In this document: positions 16,462-25,058 of the stretch, one piece after another
Layout: every line of letters begins with the position of its first letter
Position numbering within the stretch: position 1 is the first letter of the stretch
Origin: CAWEQW01 sp963811365
GTDB lineage: Bacteria; Actinomycetota; Actinomycetes; Propionibacteriales; Nocardioidaceae
Direction: 5' to 3'
Length of the DNA stretch: 64,000 nt
Assembly (NCBI GenBank): GCA_963811365.1
Contig: CAWEQW010000008.1
Location: 496,001 to 560,000 of the forward strand
Translations under genes and position numbers: made by a program
Notes under the pieces: model-generated
What the model was told of the DNA's origin: nothing
Database searches by the model: none
Seen by the model: only the letters and a program-made list of their open reading frames with translations

Positions 16462-17738
16462 GCGGGCGTCGCACACTCTACGGCTGGCTGACCGCCGAGG
16501 CGGTCTCGTTGACCGGCACCCGGATCTCCATGGTGGCCATCCCGTGGTTCGTGCTGACCACGACCGGCAGCGCGACGCGGACCGGCCTGACCGCGTTCGC
16601 CGAGATGGCGCCGTACGTCGTGGCGAAGGCGGCGTCCGGACCCTGGGTGGACCGGGTCGGAGCGCGCCGGGTCAGCATCGTCACCGACCTGCTGAGCGTG
16701 GTCGCCGTGGGCATGATCCCGCTGCTGAACGCCGCCGGCGTCCTGACGTTCCCCTGGCTGCTGGTCACGGTGGCCCTCGCGGGCCTGCTGCGCGGTCCCG
16801 GCGACGGGGCCCGTCAGGCCCTGGTCCCGGTCGTGGTCGCCGCGGCCGACGTGCCGCTGGAGCGTGCCACCGGGCTCAGCGGCGCCGTGGACCGACTGGC
16901 CACGACGATGGGCGCAGCGGTGGCCGGTGGCATCGTGGCGGCGCTCGGAGCGACGCAGGCGATCGTCGTCGACGCGGCGAGCTTCGGGGTCTCGGCGGTC
17001 CTGATCGCGGTCAGCATCCCGCGCACCGCCCACGCCCGACCCCAACCGGGCCCCTCAGTGGAGCGGCCGCGCTACTGGTCCTCGCTGGCCGAGGGCTGGC
17101 GGTTCCTGCGCGCCGACGCGGTGCTGGTCGCGCTCGTCGGGATGATCGCGGTCACGAACCTGCTCGACGCCGCCTACGCCGCGGTGATGGTGCCGGTCTG
17201 GGCCGAGCACAGCGGCGGCGGCGCGGCGGCGATCGGACTGCTGTTCGCGGTGTCGAGCGGTGCCGCGGTGGCGGGCAGCGTGCTGGCGGCCACCGTCGGC
17301 GCCCGGCTGCCGCGTTTCGCGACGTACGTCATCGCGTTCCTGATCGCCGGCTTCCCGCGCTTCGCGGTGCTGGCGTTCGACGTACCACTGGTCGTCGTGC
17401 TCGCGGTCGCCCTGGGATGCGGCTTCGCCTCCGGCTTCATCAACCCGGTGATCGGCGCGGTGATCTACGAGCGGATCCCTGCTGCGCTCACCGGGCGGGT
17501 GACCTCCCTGATCTCATCGCTGGCCTGGGCCGGGATCCCGGTGGGCGGCCTGGTCGGCGGCGCCGCGATCGCGGTGGTCGGCCTCTCCCCCGCCCTGCTC
17601 GTGGCCGGGGCGGCGTACCTGCTGGCCACGCTGCTGCCGGTGGCGCGCCCGGGGTGGCACGACCTGGACCGCCGGCAGGAGGGCCATGGCGAGCGGGACG
17701 CGCACTCCGAGCCCGCGGATGCGGCCTCCCCGGCGTGA
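16458..17738 (+). CDS. MFS transporter coupled to an ArsR regulator
   Basis: 426 residues, about 12 helices, of the MFS_3/enterobactin-exporter-like group: GTRISMVAIPWFVLTTTGSA at the start and VDRVGARRVSIVTDL in the loop between helices 2 and 3. PARVTSLISS-like sequence ALTGRVTSLISSLAWAG in the second half is common in this group. Probable efflux pump in the cytoplasmic membrane; substrate unknown. Its ATG lies within the stop of the regulator gene, so both are made from one transcript. Confidence 0.9.
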   Translation: MSGRRTLYGWLTAEAVSLTGTRISMVAIPWFVLTTTGSATRTGLTAFAEMAPYVVAKAASGPWVDRVGARRVSIVTDLLSVVAVGMIPLLNAAGVLTFPWLLVTVALAGLLRGPGDGARQALVPVVVAAADVPLERATGLSGAVDRLATTMGAAVAGGIVAALGATQAIVVDAASFGVSAVLIAVSIPRTAHARPQPGPSVERPRYWSSLAEGWRFLRADAVLVALVGMIAVTNLLDAAYAAVMVPVWAEHSGGGAAAIGLLFAVSSGAAVAGSVLAATVGARLPRFATYVIAFLIAGFPRFAVLAFDVPLVVVLAVALGCGFASGFINPVIGAVIYERIPAALTGRVTSLISSLAWAGIPVGGLVGGAAIAVVGLSPALLVAGAAYLLATLLPVARPGWHDLDRRQEGHGERDAHSEPADAASPA

Positions 17739-17916
17739 GACGGCGGCCCGGCGCAACGCCGAACCCGACCCTCTCGGCCGACCGCTGCAGGCGTCTGCGT
17801 TAGCGTCGCCTGGTACGCCCACGCAGTCCTGGGCGCCAGGCCGACGCGGCTGGCCTCGGGTGGCTGGCGCCGACCCTCCGGTCGCACCAGCTCTGATGTG
17901 AACGGGGGATGGGACG

Positions 17917-19485
17917 GTGCGGCTCCACGACATCCTGCCCGACTCCGCGCGCCGGAGGCAGAGGTCGGCCACGTGGCAGGTCGGTCGTGCCACGATCGGC
18001 GCCCTGCTTCGGCGGCACGCCCTCTTCCTGGTGCTGCTCGTCTGCGGCACCGCGCTCCGGGGAGTCGTCCAGTGGGCCTACCGCCCGGCGTTCCTCTACT
18101 TCGACACACCTCGATACCTCGAGAACATCGACGAGCTGAACCCCGCCGGCCAGAACCCCCTCGGATACACCCTGCTGGCCAAGGTCGCGCTGAGCGTGGT
18201 CCACAACCTCACCGTCCTGGCCGTGATCAACCACCTGTTCGCCGTGGCCATGGGCGTCCTTCTCTACACCATGCTGGTTCGGCGTGGGGTGCGGACGACG
18301 CTGGCCGCGCTGGGGGTGGCTCCGGTGCTGCTCGACGCCTACCAGCTCGTGATCGAGCACATGGTCATCTCCGACGTACTGTTCGAGTTCCTGGTGGTCT
18401 GCGGGCTGGTGCTGCTGCTGTGGAAGCCCAGGCCGAGCCTGCTCACCGCCGGTGCCGCCGGCTTCTTCTTCGCCTCCGCCGCGCTGACCCGCTACGTCGG
18501 GGAGCCGCTCGTGCTGGCCGGTGTGCTGTACTGCGTGCTGGCCGCGCGAGGCGCCCGGGCCCGGGTGAGCACGGCCGCGGTGCACGCGCTCGTGTTCGCG
18601 GCACCGCTGCTCTGCTACGCGGGTTACAACGCGAGCTACAACGGGCAGTTCGCGCTCCCCAGCGACGCCGTCGCAACGCGGCTCTACGCGCGGGTGGCAT
18701 CGGTGGCCGACTGCGAGAGCCTGAGGCTGCCGTCGTACGAACGGGTGCTCTGCCCGCCCAAGGGGACCGTCCAGCCGCGGAGCCGGTCGCTGGTCCAGGG
18801 CTACCAGAGCGGCACGAACAGCCCCCTCCTCTTCTTCAGGCCGCCACCCGGCATGACCGAGGAGCAGGTGCTCAACGACTTCGTGGGCCGGGTGGTCCGG
18901 CATCAGCCGGTCACCCTGGCGGCTGCGGTCGGCAAGACGTTCCTGCGGCCGTTCTTCTTCTGGCACCACGACCGACTGGCCACCGAGCTGGACACGGATC
19001 GTTGGCGTTTCCACGTCCAGTACCATCCGTTCTTCCCCCACCTCACGAACCTGGAGCTGGCCAGGTGGGGCGGTGGCCCGGCGACGGTGAACGCGACAGC
19101 AGGCACGTGGCTCCTTCGCTACCAGCTCGGGCCCGGCTACACGCCCGGGCCGATCCTGTTCGGCTGCCTCGTCGTCGGACTGGCCGCCGCAGCCGGGGTC
19201 GGTCGCGCGCGCCGGTCCGGACAGCGGGCCGCGTGTCTGCTTCTCGTGGTCGTGGGTGCCGGCCTCCTGCTCTCGGCCGACATCTACCTGTTCTCCTGGC
19301 GCTATCAGCTACCCGCGCTCGTGACCCTGCCGCCAGCCGCGGCCCTCGGGCTGTCCGCGCTGCAGCCCACCTGGGCCCGGGCACCCGGCCCCGATCGCAG
19401 AGCCGCCGAACCGGTCGCCTCCGACGAGGACGCGCCCACGCCGGGACCCGCTCGCAAGGCGCTCGACACTGCCGAGTCCAGCTAG
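17917..19485 (+). CDS. Polytopic membrane protein, glycosyltransferase-C-like
   Basis: 522 residues with roughly 10 membrane helices and a soluble loop in the middle (about residues 240-340). FLYFDTPRYLEN after the first helix resembles the acidic first periplasmic loop of GT-C lipid-linked sugar transferases; ASAALTRYVGEPLVL and DIYLFSWRYQLPALVTLPP also fit this fold. Function is not assigned. GTG start at 17917 with GGGGATGGGA just before. The C-terminal tail (after about residue 490) is charged and Pro-rich. The TAG stop abuts the start of IS630-like sequence; IS630 elements insert at TA, so the stop may have been created by that insertion and the native C-terminus may be lost (inference). 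Confidence 0.75.
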   Translation: MRLHDILPDSARRRQRSATWQVGRATIGALLRRHALFLVLLVCGTALRGVVQWAYRPAFLYFDTPRYLENIDELNPAGQNPLGYTLLAKVALSVVHNLTVLAVINHLFAVAMGVLLYTMLVRRGVRTTLAALGVAPVLLDAYQLVIEHMVISDVLFEFLVVCGLVLLLWKPRPSLLTAGAAGFFFASAALTRYVGEPLVLAGVLYCVLAARGARARVSTAAVHALVFAAPLLCYAGYNASYNGQFALPSDAVATRLYARVASVADCESLRLPSYERVLCPPKGTVQPRSRSLVQGYQSGTNSPLLFFRPPPGMTEEQVLNDFVGRVVRHQPVTLAAAVGKTFLRPFFFWHHDRLATELDTDRWRFHVQYHPFFPHLTNLELARWGGGPATVNATAGTWLLRYQLGPGYTPGPILFGCLVVGLAAAAGVGRARRSGQRAACLLLVVVGAGLLLSADIYLFSWRYQLPALVTLPPAAALGLSALQPTWARAPGPDRRAAEPVASDEDAPTPGPARKALDTAESS

Positions 19486-19768
19486 TGCCGTGCGCCAGAG
19501 ATCCGCTGTGTTAAGTCGTGGACTGGGGTATGCCTCGAGCTGGACGTCCCAAGGCCGAGCTGAACCTGACCGCCGAGAAGTGTGAGCAGCTGACCCGCTC
19601 CTCGCGCCGGGCGAAGTCGTCGCAGGCGTTGTCGTTGCGTTCGCGCATCGTGCTGGCGTGTGCGGACGGCGTGCACAACAAGTCGGTCGCCGAGCAGTTG
19701 GTGGGGAGCCTCGACCCCGACCGGCTGGGCGACCGCAAGTCGACGCGCTCCTCCTCTGGGAGACGGTC

Positions 19769-19836
19769 GGCCCCCGGACTCGCTCGAGGCCACCAAGCAC
19801 TGGAGGGTCTCCAGGCTCCCGGTAGCCCGGGGGCCG
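19769..19836. other. Long hairpin, possible structured RNA
   Basis: Ten-base arms CGGCCCCCGG (19769-19778) and CCGGGGGCCG (19827-19836) are perfect complements, with a smaller CTGGA..TCCAG hairpin inside at about 19801-19815. The region encodes nothing recognisable. Either a remnant of the lost IS or a structured transcript. Confidence 0.45.
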
Positions 19837-19854
19837 CACGCTCTGGGGCTGGAC

Positions 19855-19901
19855 GGCCGATGCTCCCGCCCGGAGTATCCCTCCACGCGGGAGCATCGGC
19901 C
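19855..19901. terminator. Perfect 15-bp stem-loop
   Basis: GGCCGATGCTCCCGC (19855-19869) pairs exactly with GCGGGAGCATCGGCC (19887-19901) across a 17-nt loop. There is no T-tract. It lies just beyond the 3' end of the minus-strand membrane gene at 19929, so a terminator for that transcript is the simplest reading, but it could also belong to the IS fragment. Confidence 0.5.
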
Positions 19902-19928
19902 GCCTGCGGCTAGGTCACCCCGAGATGC

Positions 19929-20582
19929 TCAGAGCGCGAGTGCCTCCCCGGTGCCTCGTGCGGTCGCCGCGGAGGTGGTCCGGACACCGCGGAGGCCGAT
20001 CAGGAGCAGCAGCAGCGGGACGAGAACGACCGGGGAGAACACCACGTCGAGCACCTGCAGCACCCCGACCACGATGGCCGCCCTCGCGCTGCCCGGAGCC
20101 AGCACCCCGGCCCGCCGACTGGCGACGCCGAGCAGCACGAGCGCCAGGCCCCAGCTGAAGAAGCCGATCACCATCACGCCAAGCCCGGACTGGGCCAGGG
20201 TCGTGGCGATCGGGATGCCGACGAAGTCGCCGCCGGCGATCTTCTGGACCTCCAGCGGGCCGATCGCGACCGCCGCGCCCGCTGCGACCACGACGGCACC
20301 GGTGCGCGCTACGGAGAGGGCGACCTCGCCGAGTCGGGACTGCTCGGGCAGCAGCGCGCGCCACTCGAGCAGGAACCAGGTGGCTGCCCAGGAAGCGAGC
20401 AGCAGCAGCGGCGCGCTGAGCATCACCAAGTCCTGCGCCACGCCTCCCGAGGTGTAGAAGTCGGTCACCGCTGTGCGGTCGAGCTCGCCCCCACCGGGGA
20501 AGGCGAAGAAGCACAGCAGTCCTGCGAGCAGCAGCACCCCGGTGAGCGCCCCGGAGGCGCGGAACGCCGTCCTGGTGCTCAT
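19929..20582 (-). CDS. Membrane protein of unknown function
   Basis: 217 residues with about six membrane helices and short loops; no recognised domain. The ATG at 20582 overlaps the stop of the upstream beta-helix gene by 4 bp, so it would be translationally coupled to it. A segment between helices (LDRTAVTDFYTSGGVAQDLV) is the only sizeable extracytoplasmic loop. The DNA composition matches the neighbourhood. Function cannot be inferred beyond a partnership with the secreted protein. Confidence 0.72.
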   Translation of the reverse strand: MSTRTAFRASGALTGVLLLAGLLCFFAFPGGGELDRTAVTDFYTSGGVAQDLVMLSAPLLLLASWAATWFLLEWRALLPEQSRLGEVALSVARTGAVVVAAGAAVAIGPLEVQKIAGGDFVGIPIATTLAQSGLGVMVIGFFSWGLALVLLGVASRRAGVLAPGSARAAIVVGVLQVLDVVFSPVVLVPLLLLLIGLRGVRTTSAATARGTGEALAL

Positions 20583-21701
20583 CGCCGCCCACCTGTCCCG
20601 TTGCCCTGGACCACGTTCCCGGGTCCCGTGGCCTCGTCGTCGACCGGCACGGCCGAGCCACTGATCTGGTTGCCGACGATCCGGTCGTGGGCTGCTGCGC
20701 CGCCGCCGAACACGTCCCCATCGAGGAGTGCCACCCCGGAGCCGCTCAGGAGAACCCCGTCGACGACACCGCCGTTGTTGCGGATCCTGTTTCCGGCCAC
20801 CACGCTGCAGGTTGCCCCGGCCAGCCCGATGCCGACGTGGCCGAAGCTCGGTCCCTCCCCGTCTCCGAAGACGCGTGTGTTGCCGGCGACGTGGTTACCG
20901 GTCACACGCAGGCCGCGCAGGTCTCCCGTGCGGAGCAGGTCACCGCTGTCCCAGGCGACGAGGCCGCCGGCGTTGTCGTCGATCCGGTTGCGGCTGACCA
21001 GCCCTCCGGTGTCGTCCGCGAGCGCGACGCCGAAGCCGGCGTTCCCGGTCAGCACGTTGTCGAAGATCGAGACACCCACGGATCGGCGGACCGAGACCGC
21101 CGCGAAGCCGGTTCCGCCGCTCACCCGCACGTGCCGCACGGAGCCGTTGGATGGCGTACCAGGCCATGATCCCCGTGTCCCTGGCCCGGGACACGGACAC
21201 GTTGCGCACCCGAAGGTCCCTGGTTCCCACCGACAGGACCGCCTCGTCAAGGTCGTCGAACGCCAGCCCCTCGATGCGAACCCCGCCGACGGGGGCGAGC
21301 ACGCTGGGGAGGTCGCCGTCTCCCGGCACCGGGTCCCCGAGACGGCCGGTGACGCAGACCGCGACCTGCACCTCGATGCCCGCGTCCTTGGCTTCCTGGT
21401 CGCCGTTGCATGGGGTGTCGCCCGGCTGGGCCGCCCGCACGAACCGGGCACCCGGCTCTCCGCGGAGCGTCACGGGGCGGGTGACCCAGATGTTCTCGGC
21501 GTAGTCGCCCGGCGAGAGCACCACGGTGCTGCCCGCAGGTGCCGCATCGACTGCTGCCTGCACCGACTGACCGGGGTGGACGACGATCGGGCCGGCCGCG
21601 AGCGCCGGCGGCGCCGCGGCGACGAGCACACCGGCCGCTCCCAGGACAAGCGCGGCCCCCGCGCCCAGTGCCGGCCCGTGCCGCCCTGACTGCCTACTCA
21701 T
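20579..21701 (-). pseudogene. Secreted right-handed beta-helix (NosD-like) protein, frameshifted
   Basis: The N-terminal part begins at ATG 21701 (GAGGAG 9 nt upstream) with a signal peptide (about 34 residues, ending PPALAAGP), then the beta-helix opening IVVHPGQSVQAAVDAAPAGS and STVVLSPGDYAENIWV. This frame runs to about 21155 and reads on into nonsense. The family pattern resumes in another frame with NGSVRHVRVSGGTGFAAVSV and continues through repeats such as NVLTGNAGFGVALADDTGG and VAGNRIRNNGGVVDGV to the stop at 20579. One indel near 21145-21160 explains this. The product would be an extracellular parallel beta-helix, maybe binding carbohydrate. The coupled membrane gene follows with a 4-bp overlap. 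It could be intact if the sequence has an error. Confidence 0.8.
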
Positions 21702-21797
21702 CTCGACCATCTCCTCTCCGCGGTCGCACCGTGCGACCACGAGGCAACGTTGTTCTCGGGCGTGTCCCACCGTCAGCGGACGCCGGTCCCTGGCTTC

Positions 21798-21813
21798 GGG
21801 GACACATGTCCCC
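21798..21813. promoter_or_regulatory. 16-bp palindrome in a divergent promoter region
   Basis: GGGGACACATGTCCCC has 7-base arms (GGGGACA/TGTCCCC) around a 2-base centre. It lies in the 147-bp space between the beta-helix gene (start 21701, minus) and the fused kinase-regulator (start 21849, plus), 36 bp before the latter. A dimeric LuxR/NarL-type regulator could bind here, and one is encoded at the end of the adjacent gene; this link is inference. Confidence 0.5.
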
Positions 21814-21848
21814 GGACGCCGGGACGCCGGAGGGCGCACTATTTCCCC

Positions 21849-24830
21849 GTGGACACGACCGAGGACGACCCGATCTCCCCCAACCCATGGCGCCGGTGGG
21901 CGCTCGCGGTGGTCGCCTGGGTCCTGCTGGTTCCGGGAGGCTTGCTCGCGGTGGAGCTCATCGGCACCCTCCCAAGCGACCACCTGCTGCTCGAAGACCC
22001 GGGCATCGTGGTCGACGGCGGCGGGTTGCGGGTCCGGCCAGCAGGCGAAGTACCGGGCATTCACGCGGGCGACGTGCTGACCGCGATCGATGGGACTCCG
22101 GTCTCCAGGCTGATCGCCCGGCCAGCGGCGCGCGCAGTGCACCCCGGCGAGGTCCTGGTCTACCGCGTCCACGCCCAGGGCGGGCCGGATCGGGACGTGC
22201 GGGTGGTCGTCGCCGCGCACCGGGACTGGTGGGCGACGGTCCGCGAGGTCCAGCCGGACGCCGCCCTCGTCTCGTTCCTTGCGCTGGGGCTGGCGGTGTG
22301 GCTGGTGCGCCGCAGGCCAGACCAGCACGCGGGGTACGCCTTCCTGCTGTACGCCGCAGGGTGGGCGAGCGACCCATGGGTCAGCTGGAGCTCGCCACAG
22401 CCGCTGGACCTGGCCGCACGCCCCTGGCTCGTGGCCTGGTCCACACTCGCGCTGTCCGGCTACGTCTTGTCGGGCCTCGCGACGCTGATCTTCGCGCTGT
22501 CCTTCCCGAGCGTGCCCCGGCGCGTCGGCAGGACTCCGCTCACCGCTCTTGCCGTCGTGCCGCCGGCGCTCTGCGCGGCACTCGCCGCCAGTTACCTGGC
22601 CGGCGCCGCGGCGGCGGGAGGGATGCTGAACGCCCTCGCCGAGGCGATGTGGGAACTGCTCACCCTGAGTGCGCTCGTGGTGGTCGCGGTGCGCTGGTGG
22701 CGGCTTCGCCGTGACCGCGAGGCCTGCCGCCGCATCCAGCTGGTCGTGCTCGGCTTCGCCGCCGGCTTCCTGCTCATCTTGGTGGGCAAGTGGGTGCATG
22801 TGCCTGGGGGCACCTTCGGGTTCGGGCTGGTGCTGCTGCTGTTCCCGCTGTCGCTCGTCGTCGCGGTCACGACGCGGGACCTCTACGAGCTGGACGTGGT
22901 GCTGAACCGGTCGCTGGTCTGGGCGCTGTCCGGTGCCGCCCTGCTCGCCCTCTACCTGGGCGCGGCGTACGCCGTGGCCGAGGTGACCGGGAAGTCCGGC
23001 CCCCTGGTCTCGCTCCCGGCGGCCGGCCTGGTCGCGGTCGCCCTGGCCCCGCTGCGCGACCGGGTGTCACGGCTCGTGGCCGCCCGGCTCTTCGGCACCG
23101 GCGGCGACACGCAGGTCGTGCTGCATCAGCTGGGGATGCGGCTCGAGGCGTCCGGTGATCCGGAGATGCTTCTCGCCGCGGTGGTGGACACGGCTGCGGA
23201 GGGACTGCGGCTGCCCTACGTCGCGGTCGAGCTGCGCGAGGCCGACGGACAGACCTCGATCGCGGTCTCCCGGGGGCGCGGCACCTCGCCGGTCGAGGAG
23301 TTCCCCATCGTCATCGAAGGCACAGAGGTCGGCCGGCTCGTTGCGGCACCCCGACGGGACACCGCAGGGCTCTCACCGGTGGACCGGGGCCTCCTCGCCG
23401 ACCTCGCCCGGCACTGCGGGGTAGCCGCCCGCACTGTCGCGCTGCTGACCGAGCTCCGCCGCGCCCAGCAGACGCTGCTGGTGGCGCGGGAGCAGGAACG
23501 CCACCGCATCCACCGCGACCTGCACGACGGACTGGGCCCAGCGCTCGTCGGTCTGACCCTGCAGCTCGAGGTGGCCAGCGATCTCGCGGAGGGTCAGGGC
23601 GAAGTCGGCAGGCTGCTCGGGAGGCTGCATCGCGAAGCCGCCCGAGCGGCGCAGGACGTGCGTCGACTGGTCCGCGACCTGCGCCCGGCCGAGCTGGAGG
23701 AGCTCGGGCTACCCGCCGCGGTCGCAGCTGCGGCTGACCGGCTGCGGGCACCGTCAGCACCGGAGTTCACCATCGAGGCACCGCCACGACTGCCGGACCT
23801 CCCGGCCGAAGTGGAGGACGCAGCCTACAAGACGTGTCTGGAGGCGATGACGAACGTGCTTCGGCACAGTGGAGCGCAACGGTGCTGGGTACGACTGGGC
23901 AGCGACGGCGGTACGCTCGCGCTCGAGGTGGTCGACGACGGCCGAGGCATGTCCGACGCGGTCAGCAGCGGGGGCACCGGACTGCGTTCCATGCAAGAGC
24001 GGGCCAGCACCCTGGGCGGCGCGCTCTCCCTGACCGGTCGCGTCGGCGGCGGGACCCGGATGTCCCTGCGGCTGCCGCTCGACCGGAGACCCGGCGCACC
24101 AGCGACGCAGGGAGCAGGCGACGCAGGCGACGCAGGCGACGAGCACGGTGTCCTCGCGGTGAGCCCGGCTGCACCTGACACCAGCGACCCGATCAGGGTG
24201 CTGATCGCAGACGACCACCCCATCGTGCGCGACGGGCTACGGCTGGCGCTGGACCGACGGGCGGACATCGACGTCGTCGCCGAGGCCGCGGACGGCCGAC
24301 AGGCCATGCATCAGGCGCTCGCGACAAGGCCACACGTCGCCATCGTGGATCTCGACATGCCGGGTATCTCGGGGACACAGGTGATCGCCGAGCTCGCCCG
24401 CGCGCTGCCCGCCTGCCGATGCGTCGTGCTCACCATGCACGAGGACGACCAGCACGTCTTCGACGCTCTCGACGCCGGGGCGGCCGGATTCCTCGTCAAG
24501 GGGGCGAGCAGCAGCGATATCGAGCATGCGGTGCGCAGTGCCGCCGGCGGTCAGCTGGTCCTCGGCCGAGACGTGGGAGCCCGGGTCGCCCGCGCGGCCG
24601 CAGCCGGCCGACCGCGGCGTGGTGGCGCGGACCTCGCCCACCTGACCGAGCGGGAGCTCGACCTGCTGGCCCTGCTGGCCGCCGGCGCCGACAACGAGCG
24701 GATCGCCCGCGAGCTCTTCATCGCACCGAAGACCGTGCGCAACCAGGTCTCAGGGCTGCTGGTGCGGCTGGGCGTTCCCGACCGGGCGGCGGCCACCGCC
24801 CTGGGCCGCCGGGCTGGGTTGGGCGAGTGA
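21849..24830 (+). CDS. Membrane histidine kinase fused to a NarL-type response regulator
   Basis: 993 residues from GTG 21849. In order: an N-terminal helix; an extracytoplasmic segment resembling a PDZ fold (about 30-115, tentative); several further helices; a GAF-like region; a HisKA_3 dimerisation domain with HRDLHDGLGPAL (H559); an ATPase with NVLRHSG, DDGRGM and GGTGLRSMQERA; a linker containing three 9-bp repeats encoding GDA; then a receiver domain with ADDHP (D788, D789), phospho-acceptor D834 in VDLDMPG and FLVKG; and finally a LuxR helix-turn-helix (LTERELDLLALLAAGADNER). Kinase and regulator are normally separate proteins in this family. Here no stop divides them, so the DNA-binding domain would be tethered to the membrane unless cleaved or re-initiated. 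Upstream in-frame codons before the GTG are not conserved-looking and overlap the palindrome. Confidence 0.88.
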   Translation: MDTTEDDPISPNPWRRWALAVVAWVLLVPGGLLAVELIGTLPSDHLLLEDPGIVVDGGGLRVRPAGEVPGIHAGDVLTAIDGTPVSRLIARPAARAVHPGEVLVYRVHAQGGPDRDVRVVVAAHRDWWATVREVQPDAALVSFLALGLAVWLVRRRPDQHAGYAFLLYAAGWASDPWVSWSSPQPLDLAARPWLVAWSTLALSGYVLSGLATLIFALSFPSVPRRVGRTPLTALAVVPPALCAALAASYLAGAAAAGGMLNALAEAMWELLTLSALVVVAVRWWRLRRDREACRRIQLVVLGFAAGFLLILVGKWVHVPGGTFGFGLVLLLFPLSLVVAVTTRDLYELDVVLNRSLVWALSGAALLALYLGAAYAVAEVTGKSGPLVSLPAAGLVAVALAPLRDRVSRLVAARLFGTGGDTQVVLHQLGMRLEASGDPEMLLAAVVDTAAEGLRLPYVAVELREADGQTSIAVSRGRGTSPVEEFPIVIEGTEVGRLVAAPRRDTAGLSPVDRGLLADLARHCGVAARTVALLTELRRAQQTLLVAREQERHRIHRDLHDGLGPALVGLTLQLEVASDLAEGQGEVGRLLGRLHREAARAAQDVRRLVRDLRPAELEELGLPAAVAAAADRLRAPSAPEFTIEAPPRLPDLPAEVEDAAYKTCLEAMTNVLRHSGAQRCWVRLGSDGGTLALEVVDDGRGMSDAVSSGGTGLRSMQERASTLGGALSLTGRVGGGTRMSLRLPLDRRPGAPATQGAGDAGDAGDEHGVLAVSPAAPDTSDPIRVLIADDHPIVRDGLRLALDRRADIDVVAEAADGRQAMHQALATRPHVAIVDLDMPGISGTQVIAELARALPACRCVVLTMHEDDQHVFDALDAGAAGFLVKGASSSDIEHAVRSAAGGQLVLGRDVGARVARAAAAGRPRRGGADLAHLTERELDLLALLAAGADNERIARELFIAPKTVRNQVSGLLVRLGVPDRAAATALGRRAGLGE

Positions 24831-25058
24831 GCCCTCCGGTCGAGCCATCCGCGCGAGGAGCCGTCGGAACGGCAGGCTTCCGCCGAGCTCGACCCGGGCT
24901 CGGCTTGCGCCGCCGATTGGGCGCGCCTCGTGAGGCCCTGCTCGGCGTCGATGTCATGTACGACTCGGTCGGGGAAACCGGCTGACCGCACCCGGACGTG
25001 ACCGCGACAGCACGTGCACCGCTGAGGCCGCCCGGGTGGGGAAGCCGGCGGAGTCCCG

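Larger units (their letters stand above)
19530..19913 (+). pseudogene. IS630-like transposase N-terminal fragment
   Basis: The first 60 residues (MPRAGRPKAELNLTAEKCEQ, then RRAKSSQALSLRSRIVLACA and NKSVAEQL) match the DNA-binding start of IS630-family transposases. Similarity ends at about 19705; the catalytic DDE part is missing and the rest of the frame is non-homologous and overlaps strong hairpins. The IS sequence appears to begin directly after the stop of the preceding gene (about 19485). A truncated remnant, not a functional transposase. Confidence 0.8.

Noticed and set aside
24831..25058. Possible small gene in the 228-bp convergent gap
   Set aside because: No frame with a ribosome binding site and no similarity to a known protein; nothing supported.
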